64,000 bases of DNA, taken from NCBI RefSeq assembly GCF_009737085.1, contig NZ_WOVL01000009.1:62001-126000 (forward strand), given 5' to 3'. Of this stretch, positions 40,971-48,204 are shown piece by piece; within the stretch, counting starts at the first letter, position 1, and the number at the start of each line of letters is the position of its first letter. Below the pieces are notes generated by a model. That model did not search any database, was not told the origin of the DNA, and saw nothing but the letters and a program-made list of their open reading frames with translations. The position numbers and the translations under genes were made by a program. The stretch comes from Paenibacillus sp. NEAU-GSW1 (GTDB taxonomy: Bacteria; Bacillota; Bacilli; Paenibacillales; Paenibacillaceae).

Positions 40971-41165
40971 TTATTTTTTCAGCATTTCACGAATAGCATT
41001 GATAGATTTGATAACTCTCTCGTCGGAATATTCCAACTCTTTCAACTGCGCGCTCAACTCGCCCCTTAGCTTCTCTGCCTTTTCTCGCTGCCCTTTGGTC
41101 AAGTCCAACCGGTCAAGGTAGTATCGAGACTTTTCGATACGCGCTAGGATCGTCGCCCTGTCCAT
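40971..41165 (-). CDS. Small helical protein, 64 aa
   Basis: Two predicted helices (RATILARIEKSRYYLDRLDL, KAEKLRGELSAQLKELEYSD). The start lies one base past the helicase-loader stop, so it is cotranslated. Function unknown. Confidence 0.55.
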   Translation of the reverse strand: MDRATILARIEKSRYYLDRLDLTKGQREKAEKLRGELSAQLKELEYSDERVIKSINAIREMLKK

Positions 41166-41166
41166 T

Positions 41167-41679
41167 TCACACCAACCTCTTTACCAGCATTGGATTTTCT
41201 AAAGCATCCATCAGCTCAAGTGGTAAGATGCGCTGCTCGTTGTTCCGTTTGGTTTGCGTCTCCCATGCCATCCGAAATTGAGCCCTGAGCGTGTCGATGT
41301 TTTCGTTTAGGCATAATTCGCGCCATGTGAATTGCTTCGCCATCCGAGCCACCTCGTCAGGCATGGACTCCAAGGCTTCTTTCTCGCGGTAGAAACCAAA
41401 CCTTCGAATTGCCGTTCCGATCTTCTCCCATGCCTCTATCCAATCGAGTGTGCGCGGATTCGAAACCTTGGCGGCAGCTTCGCGAATGTCCGCAACGGTC
41501 GGAGGATATACAGACCGGCTTAAATGGTACTGAACCGCCTTCTTTGCCACATCTAGTGATAAGTCAGATAGCATCATATCCCAAAGTGATATGACATCGT
41601 CTTCCTTGCCTTCTTCAGGCCATTTACGGTAGTTAGCTGAAAGGATCCGTACCAGTCGGATAATATCCTCGCGCTCCAT
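41167..41679 (-). CDS. Helicase loader/inhibitor, SPP1 G39P-like
   Basis: A 170-residue protein of the G39P type, which holds the replicative helicase inactive and delivers it to the initiator-bound origin. The N-terminal domain pattern LVRILSANYRKWPEEGKEDD is followed by WDMMLSDLSLDVAKKAVQYH and YPPTVADIREAAAKVSNP; the latter is the family hallmark. The C-terminus is polar. It follows and overlaps the initiator gene, as G39P does near G38P in SPP1. Confidence 0.82.
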   Translation of the reverse strand: MEREDIIRLVRILSANYRKWPEEGKEDDVISLWDMMLSDLSLDVAKKAVQYHLSRSVYPPTVADIREAAAKVSNPRTLDWIEAWEKIGTAIRRFGFYREKEALESMPDEVARMAKQFTWRELCLNENIDTLRAQFRMAWETQTKRNNEQRILPLELMDALENPMLVKRLV

Positions 41680-42451
41680 TCTTCTTCGCCTCCTCTTCAG
41701 CCAGCATCTGATCTAGCCTACTTTTAGTTTTTTGATAACTGGATAATTGCGGTTGAAATACCTGTTTCGGTCTCTTCTGTTCATCTCGATGCCAGTTAAG
41801 TATGGAGAAGTATGCGCTTCTCTTTTTCTGAACCGATTCGGATTGACCACTAATCCATGATGCGTATCTGAGAAACCATCCTTGTAATTCATCTTCAGAA
41901 AATAAATCGGTCAGTTTGGAGTGTTCGTCTTCCGTCAGGAAGATGTAAGGCGCATATTCTTTTTTAATTACTTCTTTTTTTTCATTCTTTACCTTATTAG
42001 CATTCTTTACATTCTTATTATTGTTCCCCGAGTGTTCCCCGAGTGTTCCTCCACTGTTCCCCGAGTGTTCCAAGTTCCGTTCCAAGTTGTCTTTCTTGTA
42101 GTTGGAAAGTCCTTGATACTTCTCGTAATTCACTACCGTAAACACTGTTCCAAGTTGGTGCGTTCTCGTGCATATCATCTGCATGTCAACCAACCTCTTT
42201 ATGCAACGGTTAACAACGGAAGTAGAATATGTCTTGATCTGCCGGTTCTCGATATACTGCAAATCTTCTTGCAGCTTACGAGTGGATCGGCACCATTCAC
42301 CGCGCTTTAAATCAAGATCATCAGCTAGCCTTACGCCTTCATCGGAGAATACCGCATTACCGTAGATTAGGAAGAACATCCGGAAATCGACGATGTTTTT
42401 CCATATGGGGCTCCCGAATATCTCTCTGCTTGTTTGGAATGCGCCTGACAT
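41633..42451 (-). CDS. Phage replication initiator / DnaD-like replisome organizer
   Basis: A 272-residue protein. The N-terminal winged-helix domain (FQTSREIFGSPIWKNIVDFR, MFFLIYGNAVF) continues to TVFTVVNYEKYQGLSNYKKD. A repetitive Glu-His-Ser-Gly/Asn linker encoded by 11-bp DNA repeats follows, then a lysine-rich stretch and a C-terminal domain with SKLTDLFSEDELQGWFLRYA. The organisation matches origin-binding initiators that carry the origin inside their own gene. A G39P-like loader is next. Confidence 0.78.
   Translation of the reverse strand: MSGAFQTSREIFGSPIWKNIVDFRMFFLIYGNAVFSDEGVRLADDLDLKRGEWCRSTRKLQEDLQYIENRQIKTYSTSVVNRCIKRLVDMQMICTRTHQLGTVFTVVNYEKYQGLSNYKKDNLERNLEHSGNSGGTLGEHSGNNNKNVKNANKVKNEKKEVIKKEYAPYIFLTEDEHSKLTDLFSEDELQGWFLRYASWISGQSESVQKKRSAYFSILNWHRDEQKRPKQVFQPQLSSYQKTKSRLDQMLAEEEAKKNGARGYYPTGTDPFS
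42023..42083. repeat. Candidate origin iterons (five 11-bp repeats)
   Basis: GTTCC begins at 42023, 42034, 42045, 42056 and 42067, exactly 11 bases apart. The consensus is GTTCCCCGAGT; three copies are exact, one is GTTCCTCCACT, and the last is partial. GTTCC recurs at 42074 and 42079. Iterons within the initiator gene are typical of phage replication origins. Confidence 0.6.
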
Positions 42452-42455
42452 TGGA

Positions 42456-42599
42456 CTACACCGCCCATTTCTTCATGTACTCCTGTACAGCCTTTTCAAG
42501 AAACTGCTGCATCGGAATACCATGTTCGACACAGAACATTTTTAGCCGTTTATGTTCATGCTCGTCCAACCGATAAGGAATGTTTTTAGGCTTGTTCAT
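42456..42599 (-). CDS. Small ribbon-helix-helix-like protein, 47 aa
   Basis: GGAGTG upstream of ATG 42599. The product starts MNKPKNIPYRLDEHEHKRLK and continues MFCVEHGIPMQQFLEKAVQE. A short strand and two helices fit a ribbon-helix-helix/Arc-type fold. First gene of the leftward replication block; perhaps a regulator. Confidence 0.6.
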   Translation of the reverse strand: MNKPKNIPYRLDEHEHKRLKMFCVEHGIPMQQFLEKAVQEYMKKWAV

Positions 42600-42623
42600 T
42601 TTTCATCACTCCTATTATTTACT

Positions 42624-42678
42624 ATGACGTCATTGTATCATATAACAACCAATTTGGTATATATGCTTACCGATTTGG
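42624..42678. promoter_or_regulatory. Control region with ACCRATTTGG repeats
   Basis: ACCAATTTGG (42648) and ACCGATTTGG (42669) lie 21 bp apart, two helical turns. The palindrome ATGACGTCAT (42624-42633) lies beside them. The region separates two divergent regulator-like genes and probably holds operators. Confidence 0.5.
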
Positions 42679-42746
42679 CTTATATCGTTTACTTATGAAG
42701 CTATATGGGTATGATAGGATTAACTAATAATCTAATAGGTGATCGT

Positions 42747-42962
42747 ATGATAAAACCAAAGTTGTCGGAAATGATGGGTCTACATAAAGTCAAAAACTTC
42801 TCCCAGCTCGAAAAAGAAACCGGTGTTTCTCGTCGAACCTTAGCCAAGATATTCAATGGTGAGGGCGGCGGCATCGATTACGAAACCCTCAACGCCCTCT
42901 GCAAACGATTCAATTGCACTCCTGGTGATCTGCTAGAGTATGTTGCAGAAGATAAAGATTAA
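42747..42962 (+). CDS. XRE-family regulator, 71 aa
   Basis: ATG at 42747 after AATAGGTGATC; a longer start at 42705 has no site. The protein is almost only a Cro/C1 helix-turn-helix: NFSQLEKETGVSRRTLAKIF, then DYETLNALCKRFNCTPGDLL and EYV. It is the only rightward gene within the long leftward early region, so it is likely expressed separately and may act on the ACCRATTTGG sites. Confidence 0.78.
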   Translation: MIKPKLSEMMGLHKVKNFSQLEKETGVSRRTLAKIFNGEGGGIDYETLNALCKRFNCTPGDLLEYVAEDKD

Positions 42963-43252
42963 ATAAGTTTACCTGAAGCAATTAAGCGCTCTGTGATTTT
43001 GCTCTTGTATTCATTCTTCAACCATTGTTTGAATTCAGACAAAAGTCCTTTGCACAAACTGGAGTTGTTACCTCTAATCTCGCCCATAACAACTACTTTA
43101 TCGCTACGACTTATTCCAAATCCTTCTATCCCATACTTAATGTCCTCATCTTCTATTTCGTTCCAAAATCCGTCATCACCAAACTTCTCGTTAAAAACGT
43201 CTTCATTTAAATCTTCAAGTATCAACTGATATTTAATAAACCTCATTCGCAT
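42959..43252 (-). CDS. Hypothetical protein, 97 aa
   Basis: AAGGAGTGC start. Acidic first half (LNEDVFNEKFGDDGFWNEIE) and a C-terminal helix (GLLSEFKQWLKNEYKSKITE). It is convergent with the XRE gene, and the stops overlap by 4 bases. No family is recognised. Confidence 0.55.
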   Translation of the reverse strand: MRMRFIKYQLILEDLNEDVFNEKFGDDGFWNEIEDEDIKYGIEGFGISRSDKVVVMGEIRGNNSSLCKGLLSEFKQWLKNEYKSKITERLIASGKLI

Positions 43253-43283
43253 GCACTCCTTTTCACTTATCTAAAGGGCGTTT

Positions 43284-43589
43284 CTATGCGTGTCGACCAT
43301 CGCGAGGAATAAGTGCAGGATTATCGCTCTTTAACCAGTTCATGACTCGATCATAAAGAGGTTCTGACTCTAGATGTCCTGAACCAAACGCTTTACCGCC
43401 CATGCCACAACTTAAACCGTCAAACTGAATGGAAAAGCACATTCCGTCTCGCATATCCCAATTAGGACGGACATACTTGATATGCTTGCTATTAGGAGCA
43501 GTGGAGAAAGATTTGCCAAAATAATGATTTTCCTCTATCTCCTTTATCACAAGATCGTATTGTTCTTTGGTCATAGCTAACTCTTTCAT
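43284..43589 (-). CDS. Hypothetical early protein, 101 aa
   Basis: GGGGGAGAGTCA-ATG at 43589. Starts KELAMTKEQYDLVIKEIEEN; the centre CFSIQFDGLSCGMGGKAFGS and the end LKSDNPALIPRDGRH suggest a small folded domain. Function unknown. Confidence 0.55.
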   Translation of the reverse strand: MKELAMTKEQYDLVIKEIEENHYFGKSFSTAPNSKHIKYVRPNWDMRDGMCFSIQFDGLSCGMGGKAFGSGHLESEPLYDRVMNWLKSDNPALIPRDGRHA

Positions 43590-43600
43590 TGACTCTCCCC

Positions 43601-43804
43601 CTAATCCCAATATTGGCGACTTTCCTTAGACCGCTGAAACGTCTTTTTAACGTACTGACTGCAATGCTGACACTGAGAAACGTTCGCATGTATCTCAGCT
43701 CCGTCAACGTGCAATACGTGCTTGAAATCATGCTCTTTGCCTTCCAAGCATTCCGTAGGTTCCGATCCAGCTTGGAGCATACGGTGTATATTAATAAATT
43801 CCAT
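43601..43804 (-). CDS. Small zinc-ribbon-like protein, 67 aa
   Basis: Contains ECLEGKEHDFKHVLHVDGAE and QCQHCSQYVKKTFQ; the CxxC and His residues suggest a zinc site. It overlaps its upstream neighbour by 14 bases. Confidence 0.55.
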   Translation of the reverse strand: MEFINIHRMLQAGSEPTECLEGKEHDFKHVLHVDGAEIHANVSQCQHCSQYVKKTFQRSKESRQYWD

Positions 43805-43925
43805 TTTCTCTACTACGTCCTTTCTTCTCTTTGCGCAAGTACCGCCATTTCCATATCCATAGTTGCAGCCAGTTGTGACGGATTTTCATTTGCTGTAGTT
43901 GGCCGGATTCGTTAGGATGTTTCAT
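43791..43925 (-). CDS. Tryptophan-rich basic small protein, 44 aa
   Basis: ATG at 43925 overlapping the upstream stop (TAATG), with GGTGATGG upstream. The product holds HNWLQLWIWKWRYLRKEKKG: four Trp in ten residues followed by a basic tail. It may be membrane-active or nucleic-acid binding. No known family. Confidence 0.5.
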   Translation of the reverse strand: MKHPNESGQLQQMKIRHNWLQLWIWKWRYLRKEKKGRSRENGIY

Positions 43926-44293
43926 TACCAACCATCACCACCTGACCAAATTTCAGTTCTAGCACTATGATGTTCTGGACAGTATTCAAAATCAGTTACC
44001 GCACAATCAGGGCATTTATGAGCGACAAGTTCCTTCTCTAGTTTCTCAACACGTTCGCGCAGCTCGTCCCGTTCCTTCTCTGCTGCTAAGGCTCGGTCTA
44101 TGGCGTGATTATTTTTATTGGCAAGAACATTCAATTCTTGATCTTTAATAGCCTTAAAAACCGCTTCGTATGATCTGTTGTAAATATCAGTCCATGAATC
44201 ACCTTTTGAAATATGTCTTGAAATAGCCTCGCTGATAGGATGCATGTATGTTTCTACTCGCGAATCTCCTGCAAACCACGTTTTATAATTCAT
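43925..44293 (-). CDS. Coiled-coil/zinc-site early protein, 122 aa
   Basis: AGAGGGGGAATCGGA-ATG at 44293. N-terminal NYKTWFAGDSRVETYMHPIS, a helical centre (RALAAEKERDELRERVEKLE) and a C-terminal HKCPDCAVTDFEYCPEHHS that could bind zinc. Function unknown. Confidence 0.58.
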   Translation of the reverse strand: MNYKTWFAGDSRVETYMHPISEAISRHISKGDSWTDIYNRSYEAVFKAIKDQELNVLANKNNHAIDRALAAEKERDELRERVEKLEKELVAHKCPDCAVTDFEYCPEHHSARTEIWSGGDGW

Positions 44294-44625
44294 TCCGATT
44301 CCCCCTCTAGAGCTGATAGAGCCGCAAGACAAATTGCATGAGGTGCGGTGTCTGCTCCGACTGATTGCATTGAGCCAAACCATGAGATGTATCTATTTCC
44401 ATACCATTCGAGGGTGAAATCATACCCCCGCCGTCCATGCATCTCTTCTACCACTAGGCGCATATCTTCCCAATAGAGAGACGGTTTAAATTTTTTTATT
44501 TCGAAGCGGATACAACCATCTGAGTCAACCCAATAAGCACTTCCCCATGACTCTCCTTGCTCCCACCCCATCAACTTCGTTGCAATCAGTTCATCCAACT
44601 CGCGTCCTGCTGGTATATCAATCAT
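44290..44625 (-). CDS. Phage ABA-sandwich domain protein
   Basis: AAGGAGGAACAATCC-ATG at 44625. The 111 residues show the typical start GRELDELIATKLMGWE, an aromatic centre (FKPSLYWEDMRLVVEEMHGR), and an ending APHAICLAALSALEGE. This pattern is found in many phages of Gram-positives. Function unknown. Confidence 0.75.
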   Translation of the reverse strand: MIDIPAGRELDELIATKLMGWEQGESWGSAYWVDSDGCIRFEIKKFKPSLYWEDMRLVVEEMHGRRGYDFTLEWYGNRYISWFGSMQSVGADTAPHAICLAALSALEGESE

Positions 44626-44773
44626 TGGATTGTTCCTCCTTGATATCAAAACGGTCTGATTGAATCTCTCTAATCACACGCTGGTAAGCTCTCGCCTGTG
44701 AAATTGGAAAATTTTCATCATCATATTGTTCATTCAGCCATTCCAGTAGCTTATCCTTATCTAACTTCTTCAT
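44618..44773 (-). CDS. Small helical protein, 51 aa
   Basis: TAAGGAGGAATCAGCAA-ATG at 44773. Starts KKLDKDKLLEWLNEQYDDEN; the rest is helical (AYQRVIREIQSDRF). Small early proteins with this L-x-W-L-x-x-x-Y pattern are common in phages. The ends overlap both neighbours. Confidence 0.55.
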   Translation of the reverse strand: MKKLDKDKLLEWLNEQYDDENFPISQARAYQRVIREIQSDRFDIKEEQSND

Positions 44774-44957
44774 TTGCTGATTCCTCCTTAATGAGCTCGC
44801 AGTTCTCATTAGCTAACTTACTATCCTTGTCACACACAGCCTTTTTACCTTTCATCAAAGTTGGAGCTCCTTCCCACCATTGGACATGTAGTATATCTCC
44901 AATCTTGGCACTAATTTCCCAGCCATCATCTATGTCCTTAATAACTCGATAGTTCAT
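44757..44957 (-). CDS. Small SH3-like protein, 66 aa
   Basis: Starts NYRVIKDIDDGWEISAKIGD with a beta-barrel-like pattern (DILHVQWWEGAPTL). Overlaps the next gene by 17 bases. Function unknown. Confidence 0.55.
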   Translation of the reverse strand: MNYRVIKDIDDGWEISAKIGDILHVQWWEGAPTLMKGKKAVCDKDSKLANENCELIKEESANEEVR

Positions 44958-45391
44958 TCAGATTCCTCCTTTAGAGAAGAGAGGACGGAACGGGCTTTGT
45001 TATTGCTCTGGTAATCAACGCCGCATTCCTCAATCCATTCCAATGCTTCTTTCATGGCCTTGTGTTCATCACGAGTCTCGTTTAATGTCCTTATTGCATC
45101 CAAGTAACGATCGGAATAATCTTCTGCTAGTGTTTGTGCCTTCTCCAGTTCTTCTACCGCCCATTGCAGCCATGTTGGAGCGTTGGCTATTAGGTGAGCA
45201 TCATGTTTGTTTGGCGCTTCTCCACTGGTAGGATAGAATTGTTCAGAACTGCCAAATGAGCATATTGTTTCGTCGTTTTTGGCAACAAATGCCCCCTCGT
45301 CGAATTCATCACCTTCTATTTTTTGAAAACTCCATGGATACGGTGTCGCCTTCTCCAACGCTTCTTTTATCTGCCTGATCGTATCGTTCAT
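44954..45391 (-). CDS. Ead/Ea22-like hypothetical protein, 145 aa
   Basis: Pattern of a short helix (IRQIKEALEKATPYPWSF), small beta part and KHDAHLIANAPTWLQWAVEE followed by a long helix. The 'DAxxIAxAPxxL' signature is common in phage early proteins with Ead/Ea22-like domains. Function unknown. Confidence 0.65.
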   Translation of the reverse strand: MNDTIRQIKEALEKATPYPWSFQKIEGDEFDEGAFVAKNDETICSFGSSEQFYPTSGEAPNKHDAHLIANAPTWLQWAVEELEKAQTLAEDYSDRYLDAIRTLNETRDEHKAMKEALEWIEECGVDYQSNNKARSVLSSLKEESE

Positions 45392-45597
45392 TTCGCATCC
45401 TCCTGAATGATTTCGCCTTTAACCTCATAAATTGCGTTGTCATCGTCAAGGATGAGAAAGTGACTATCTTGGATAATTTCTATATCTACTGCAATTCGTT
45501 CTTCATCTGTTCCCTCTAGAGGAATAAATGGTAAATAATTTCGAGGATTAATTTCCCGTTCCACTGTTACTGTTAAAGTGAATCTAGCTTTAGCCAT
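45388..45597 (-). CDS. Small beta-rich protein, 69 aa
   Basis: Sequence of alternating strands (KARFTLTVTVEREINPRNYL, SHFLILDDDNAIYEVKGEII). ATGA-type overlaps with both neighbours. Function unknown. Confidence 0.55.
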   Translation of the reverse strand: MAKARFTLTVTVEREINPRNYLPFIPLEGTDEERIAVDIEIIQDSHFLILDDDNAIYEVKGEIIQEDAK

Positions 45598-45907
45598 TTT
45601 TCTTCGCCTCCAATTTGGTTTTAAATGCTTTCAGCCACTCTCTACCGCCCTTAGTGGTATCTGCCCACGTATGGCACCCAAGACATAAATGTGCGACCAG
45701 CTTTACCGTTGTCTTTTCGGGTATCTGCCACCGCCGGACTAAATGCGCTGCATGGACTGCAAGGTTATATTCGCATCGTTCGCATATGCCTCCTGAGCGC
45801 TCTCTAAGCTCTCTGCGAACCTTTGTGGTGATTTGCCCACGCTGTTTAGCTGTGGGCTTGTTACGGGCATATGAGGGCTTTGGAACAGGGTTGAATGGTA
45901 ATCCCAT
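45590..45907 (-). CDS. HNH endonuclease-like protein
   Basis: A 105-residue protein with a basic N-terminus and an HNH core: CERCEYNLAVHAAHLVRRWQ and HLCLGCHTWADTT. CxxC pairs hold the zinc, and the histidine of AAH is catalytic in this family. In temperate phages such proteins act in packaging or recombination; here it sits in the early operon beside a recombinase. Confidence 0.8.
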   Translation of the reverse strand: MGLPFNPVPKPSYARNKPTAKQRGQITTKVRRELRERSGGICERCEYNLAVHAAHLVRRWQIPEKTTVKLVAHLCLGCHTWADTTKGGREWLKAFKTKLEAKKNG

Positions 45908-45909
45908 GT

Positions 45910-46653
45910 TTACACCGCATCCTGTAAGTATTTAATGAATTCACTAGCTTGCTTCTTGCTCAATTCCTTTGAACTGCTAAGGTTGAATTTAGCAACCAGT
46001 AATTCGCGATAATCGTCATCGCTGATTTTCTTCTCGTTTTTGAGCCGCCCGATCATGCCAAGCTGTGCGCCTGATGCAACCTCTGATAATACAGAGTTCC
46101 TGTTAGGAGACGCAGGAGCCGAACTAGGATCTTGTGGTTGCATTTGGGTATTATGATTTGGTTGATTTGCATAATTGTTCTGCGAGCCTTGTGGGGATTG
46201 TGGCGCTTTATCTTCTTGGTCTGAATATTTAGTGCGATCTTTTGCAAAGTAAACGTCAGCTGCGAAACCAAGAGACTTACAAGCAACGCTGATAGCGTCC
46301 GTATATGCCATCTTGAAGCACTCGTCGCTCGTATAAAGCCCATTGCGCTCCATTGTTACGAATGAACTTCCTCCCATGCCAGGAATAGGAGCCGACCACT
46401 CTCCATCCACTTTCACGTAGAGCAGGATATCGACAAAGCAAACAACTTCATCTCCCGATCCATGTTCTAAACGCCTGTCGGTAATCTCGGTTTTCCATCC
46501 AATACCACACATACCGAACATCTCCGTAAGCATCTTAATGCGCCACATGGGGTTAATATCGCTCATGCCCTTCAACCGTCCACCGTTTATAGCCTTCAAT
46601 GCTTCCGGAGGAACTGCACGAACCTGCTCATAAACCTTCATGTTTTCACTCAT
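45910..46653 (-). CDS. Rad52-like single-strand annealing protein
   Basis: A 247-residue phage recombinase that would anneal complementary single strands. The N-terminal domain contains DINPMWRIKMLTEMFGMCGI, GWKTEI and AYTDAISVACKSLGFAADVY, the arrangement of Rad52/DUF1071-like proteins. A Gln/Asn/Pro-rich linker and a small C-terminal helical domain (LSKKQASEFIKYLQDAV) follow, probably for SSB or partner binding. RusA and HNH proteins complete the recombination set. I see no exonuclease gene. Confidence 0.78.
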   Translation of the reverse strand: MSENMKVYEQVRAVPPEALKAINGGRLKGMSDINPMWRIKMLTEMFGMCGIGWKTEITDRRLEHGSGDEVVCFVDILLYVKVDGEWSAPIPGMGGSSFVTMERNGLYTSDECFKMAYTDAISVACKSLGFAADVYFAKDRTKYSDQEDKAPQSPQGSQNNYANQPNHNTQMQPQDPSSAPASPNRNSVLSEVASGAQLGMIGRLKNEKKISDDDYRELLVAKFNLSSSKELSKKQASEFIKYLQDAV

Positions 46654-46861
46654 TTTGTTCTACCTCCCTAATCACCAGTTCAACCTCAATTGGATCAAAT
46701 TCGTCTTTATTTTTCGGAGCGTATATAGAGGCCTCTATCCATACTTCGAATTGCTCTGGATACCATCGCCAAGCACTCCATAATTTTTTGGTTAACTCTG
46801 TATCTCTCCCGAAGTAGAGGCCGGATTTATGGCGAAGGACGATTTGTCGTTTTGTTTCCAT
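46646..46861 (-). CDS. Small hypothetical protein, 71 aa
   Basis: Starts ETKRQIVLRHKSGLYFGRDT; contains LWSAWRWYPEQFEVWIEASI. Overlaps the annealing gene start by 8 bases. Function unknown. Confidence 0.55.
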   Translation of the reverse strand: METKRQIVLRHKSGLYFGRDTELTKKLWSAWRWYPEQFEVWIEASIYAPKNKDEFDPIEVELVIREVEQNE

Positions 46862-46922
46862 TGCACAATCACCGCCTTCGTATTAAAATAGGGGTAACCT
46901 TTTTCGACAATTGGTGATTTTT

Positions 46923-46950
46923 GGCGCAGGTGCTACTGCGCCTTTTTCTT
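46923..46950 (+). terminator. Plus-strand terminator inside the leftward early operon
   Basis: GGCGCAG-GTGCTA-CTGCGCC-TTTTTCTTTT on the plus strand. It would not stop the leftward operon but would stop antisense transcription. Confidence 0.5.
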
Positions 46951-47058
46951 TTGCACTCTCATGCGTCTGTGCTGGTTAAGCAGCATCAATTTAGCTATCC
47001 GCTCACCGTTAGGACGATGCCGCCATATTCTGGCGATCTCGCAAAATGAGAGATTCAA
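46933..47058 (-). CDS. Tiny basic protein, 41 aa
   Basis: TTG at 47058 with AAAGGAG 10 bases upstream, inside the end of the upstream gene. The product reads NLSFCEIARIWRHRPNGERI, then AKLMLLNQHRRMRVQKKKAQ; helical and basic. Its length and ribosome site support it, but it is short. Confidence 0.4.
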   Translation of the reverse strand: MNLSFCEIARIWRHRPNGERIAKLMLLNQHRRMRVQKKKAQ

Positions 47059-47314
47059 TGCGGTCACGCTCCTTTGTGATGAAGCCATGCAATTGTTCGT
47101 GATCCCACTCTGGATATTCGTTCAGAAAATCGCTAATTAGCGGTTCGTCACCGTTTTCCATCGTGTTCTCCGTCCAGCAGCTTACCTGAGTTTTAAGAGC
47201 TGCTAGAATGTCCTCTTGCTCAGCCTCTACTCGTTCGTAAAAGGCGCGACGTTCGTCATATTTGAGATCTTCGTACTTATCGCCACCAGGAAGCCACCGC
47301 TCTCTATTAATCAT
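47009..47314 (-). CDS. Hypothetical early protein, 101 aa
   Basis: Acidic helical protein (GGDKYEDLKYDERRAFYERV, EYPEWDHEQLHGFITKERDR). Coupled to its upstream neighbour by a 4-base overlap. Function unknown. Confidence 0.55.
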   Translation of the reverse strand: MINRERWLPGGDKYEDLKYDERRAFYERVEAEQEDILAALKTQVSCWTENTMENGDEPLISDFLNEYPEWDHEQLHGFITKERDRIESLILRDRQNMAASS

Positions 47315-47610
47315 GCCGCCACTACCTCTCTCAACAATCCTTGAATCCGTCCGCGCAGCTCGTCCAAAAATGAAAGGTCATTACCCGTTAGTAACTCAAC
47401 CAAGTTGCAAAGCTGTGTAAGCGTGAATCTAGCATTCTCATAATTGAACTCCTGCCGCCGAAACAAATTGCTCTCCGTCCAATTGTGGCGGTCTGAGAGG
47501 GATTTATTGATATCCTCCATGGTGTATCCAAAGCTTGTTAGGTCTTTAATGCAATCTGCCAGCTGTGGCATGAGAATTGACCAGTTTACGTTGATTTGAA
47601 CGGTTATCAT
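47311..47610 (-). CDS. Hypothetical early protein, 99 aa
   Basis: Helical (SILMPQLADCIKDLTSFGYT, FTLTQLCNLVELLTGNDLSF). 4-base overlaps on both sides. No family is recognised. Confidence 0.55.
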   Translation of the reverse strand: MITVQINVNWSILMPQLADCIKDLTSFGYTMEDINKSLSDRHNWTESNLFRRQEFNYENARFTLTQLCNLVELLTGNDLSFLDELRGRIQGLLREVVAA

Positions 47611-47840
47611 GCGTTTACCCCCTCAGCTTCTTTGATATATCGCTCAGCACGTTTGATATCATCTAGCGCATCTTCAAGTTCGCCAATAAGTTTGATAGCT
47701 TCATCGACGGTTAACTTATGAGCAAACTCGCCTTCTTCCGTTTCAATGAATAGCTTTAAAACTTGATTATGTTTGTTCCGCATATTCATTTTTGCAGCGA
47801 ACTCAGCGCCACCGTATTTATGGATGAAATCAACCTTCAT
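47607..47840 (-). CDS. Hypothetical early protein, 77 aa
   Basis: N-terminal KVDFIHKYGGAEFAAKMNMR, then TVDEAIKLIGELEDALDDIK. Helix-rich. Coupled to the next gene by a 4-base overlap. Confidence 0.55.
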   Translation of the reverse strand: MKVDFIHKYGGAEFAAKMNMRNKHNQVLKLFIETEEGEFAHKLTVDEAIKLIGELEDALDDIKRAERYIKEAEGVNA

Positions 47841-47932
47841 GCTCTCACTCCCCCTTTCCCGTTAAACGGATCGCCATTACGCGGATTTCTTATAGGCTGT
47901 GGTCTTACTACTTGCTGGACTCTATGCCGCAT
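47837..47932 (-). CDS. Tiny basic protein, 31 aa
   Basis: ATG at 47932 with AAAGGAG 9 bases upstream. Arginine/proline-rich (RHRVQQVVRPQPIRNPRNGD). The stop overlaps the next start (ATGA). Real expression is plausible but unproven. Confidence 0.4.
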   Translation of the reverse strand: MRHRVQQVVRPQPIRNPRNGDPFNGKGGVRA

Positions 47933-48089
47933 CTTTACCAGCTCCTTTGCTGAAATATTGGATTAATCCATTGAATAAGTGCATCAGATCGTCGGCGTTG
48001 TTCCCGCCGTATTCCGCTAGCTCTTTATGCTTTATGTGCTCTTCTAGCTGGCTTTTCTCGCGGTAGATTTGCTTTAGCAGCTCGTCCAT
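47922..48089 (-). CDS. Small helical protein, 55 aa
   Basis: AAGGGGGC upstream of ATG 48089. Starts DELLKQIYREKSQLEEHIKH and ends with a short helix LMHLFNGLIQYFSKG. Function unknown. Confidence 0.5.
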   Translation of the reverse strand: MDELLKQIYREKSQLEEHIKHKELAEYGGNNADDLMHLFNGLIQYFSKGAGKDAA

Positions 48090-48092
48090 CGT

Positions 48093-48200
48093 TTAAGCCC
48101 CCTTAGCCTTCTTCTTGCCTTTGTTCTCTTCTATCTCTCGGTGCATTTTCTCTAGCAACTCTCGGCTGAACATTGATGTGGAGATGGTTACTTTGTTCAT
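48093..48200 (-). CDS. Tiny basic protein, 35 aa
   Basis: ATG at 48200 after GGAGGCCTAACCCC. Contains SRELLEKMHREIEENKGKKK. Follows the antirepressor gene by 4 bases. Function unknown. Confidence 0.45.
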   Translation of the reverse strand: MNKVTISTSMFSRELLEKMHREIEENKGKKKAKGA

Positions 48201-48204
48201 GGGG

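Noticed and set aside
42023-42083. Iterons as a mere coding repeat
   Set aside because: The exact 11-bp period is not a multiple of three, so the repeats shift frame. Selection on DNA is likelier than selection on protein; kept as a candidate origin.
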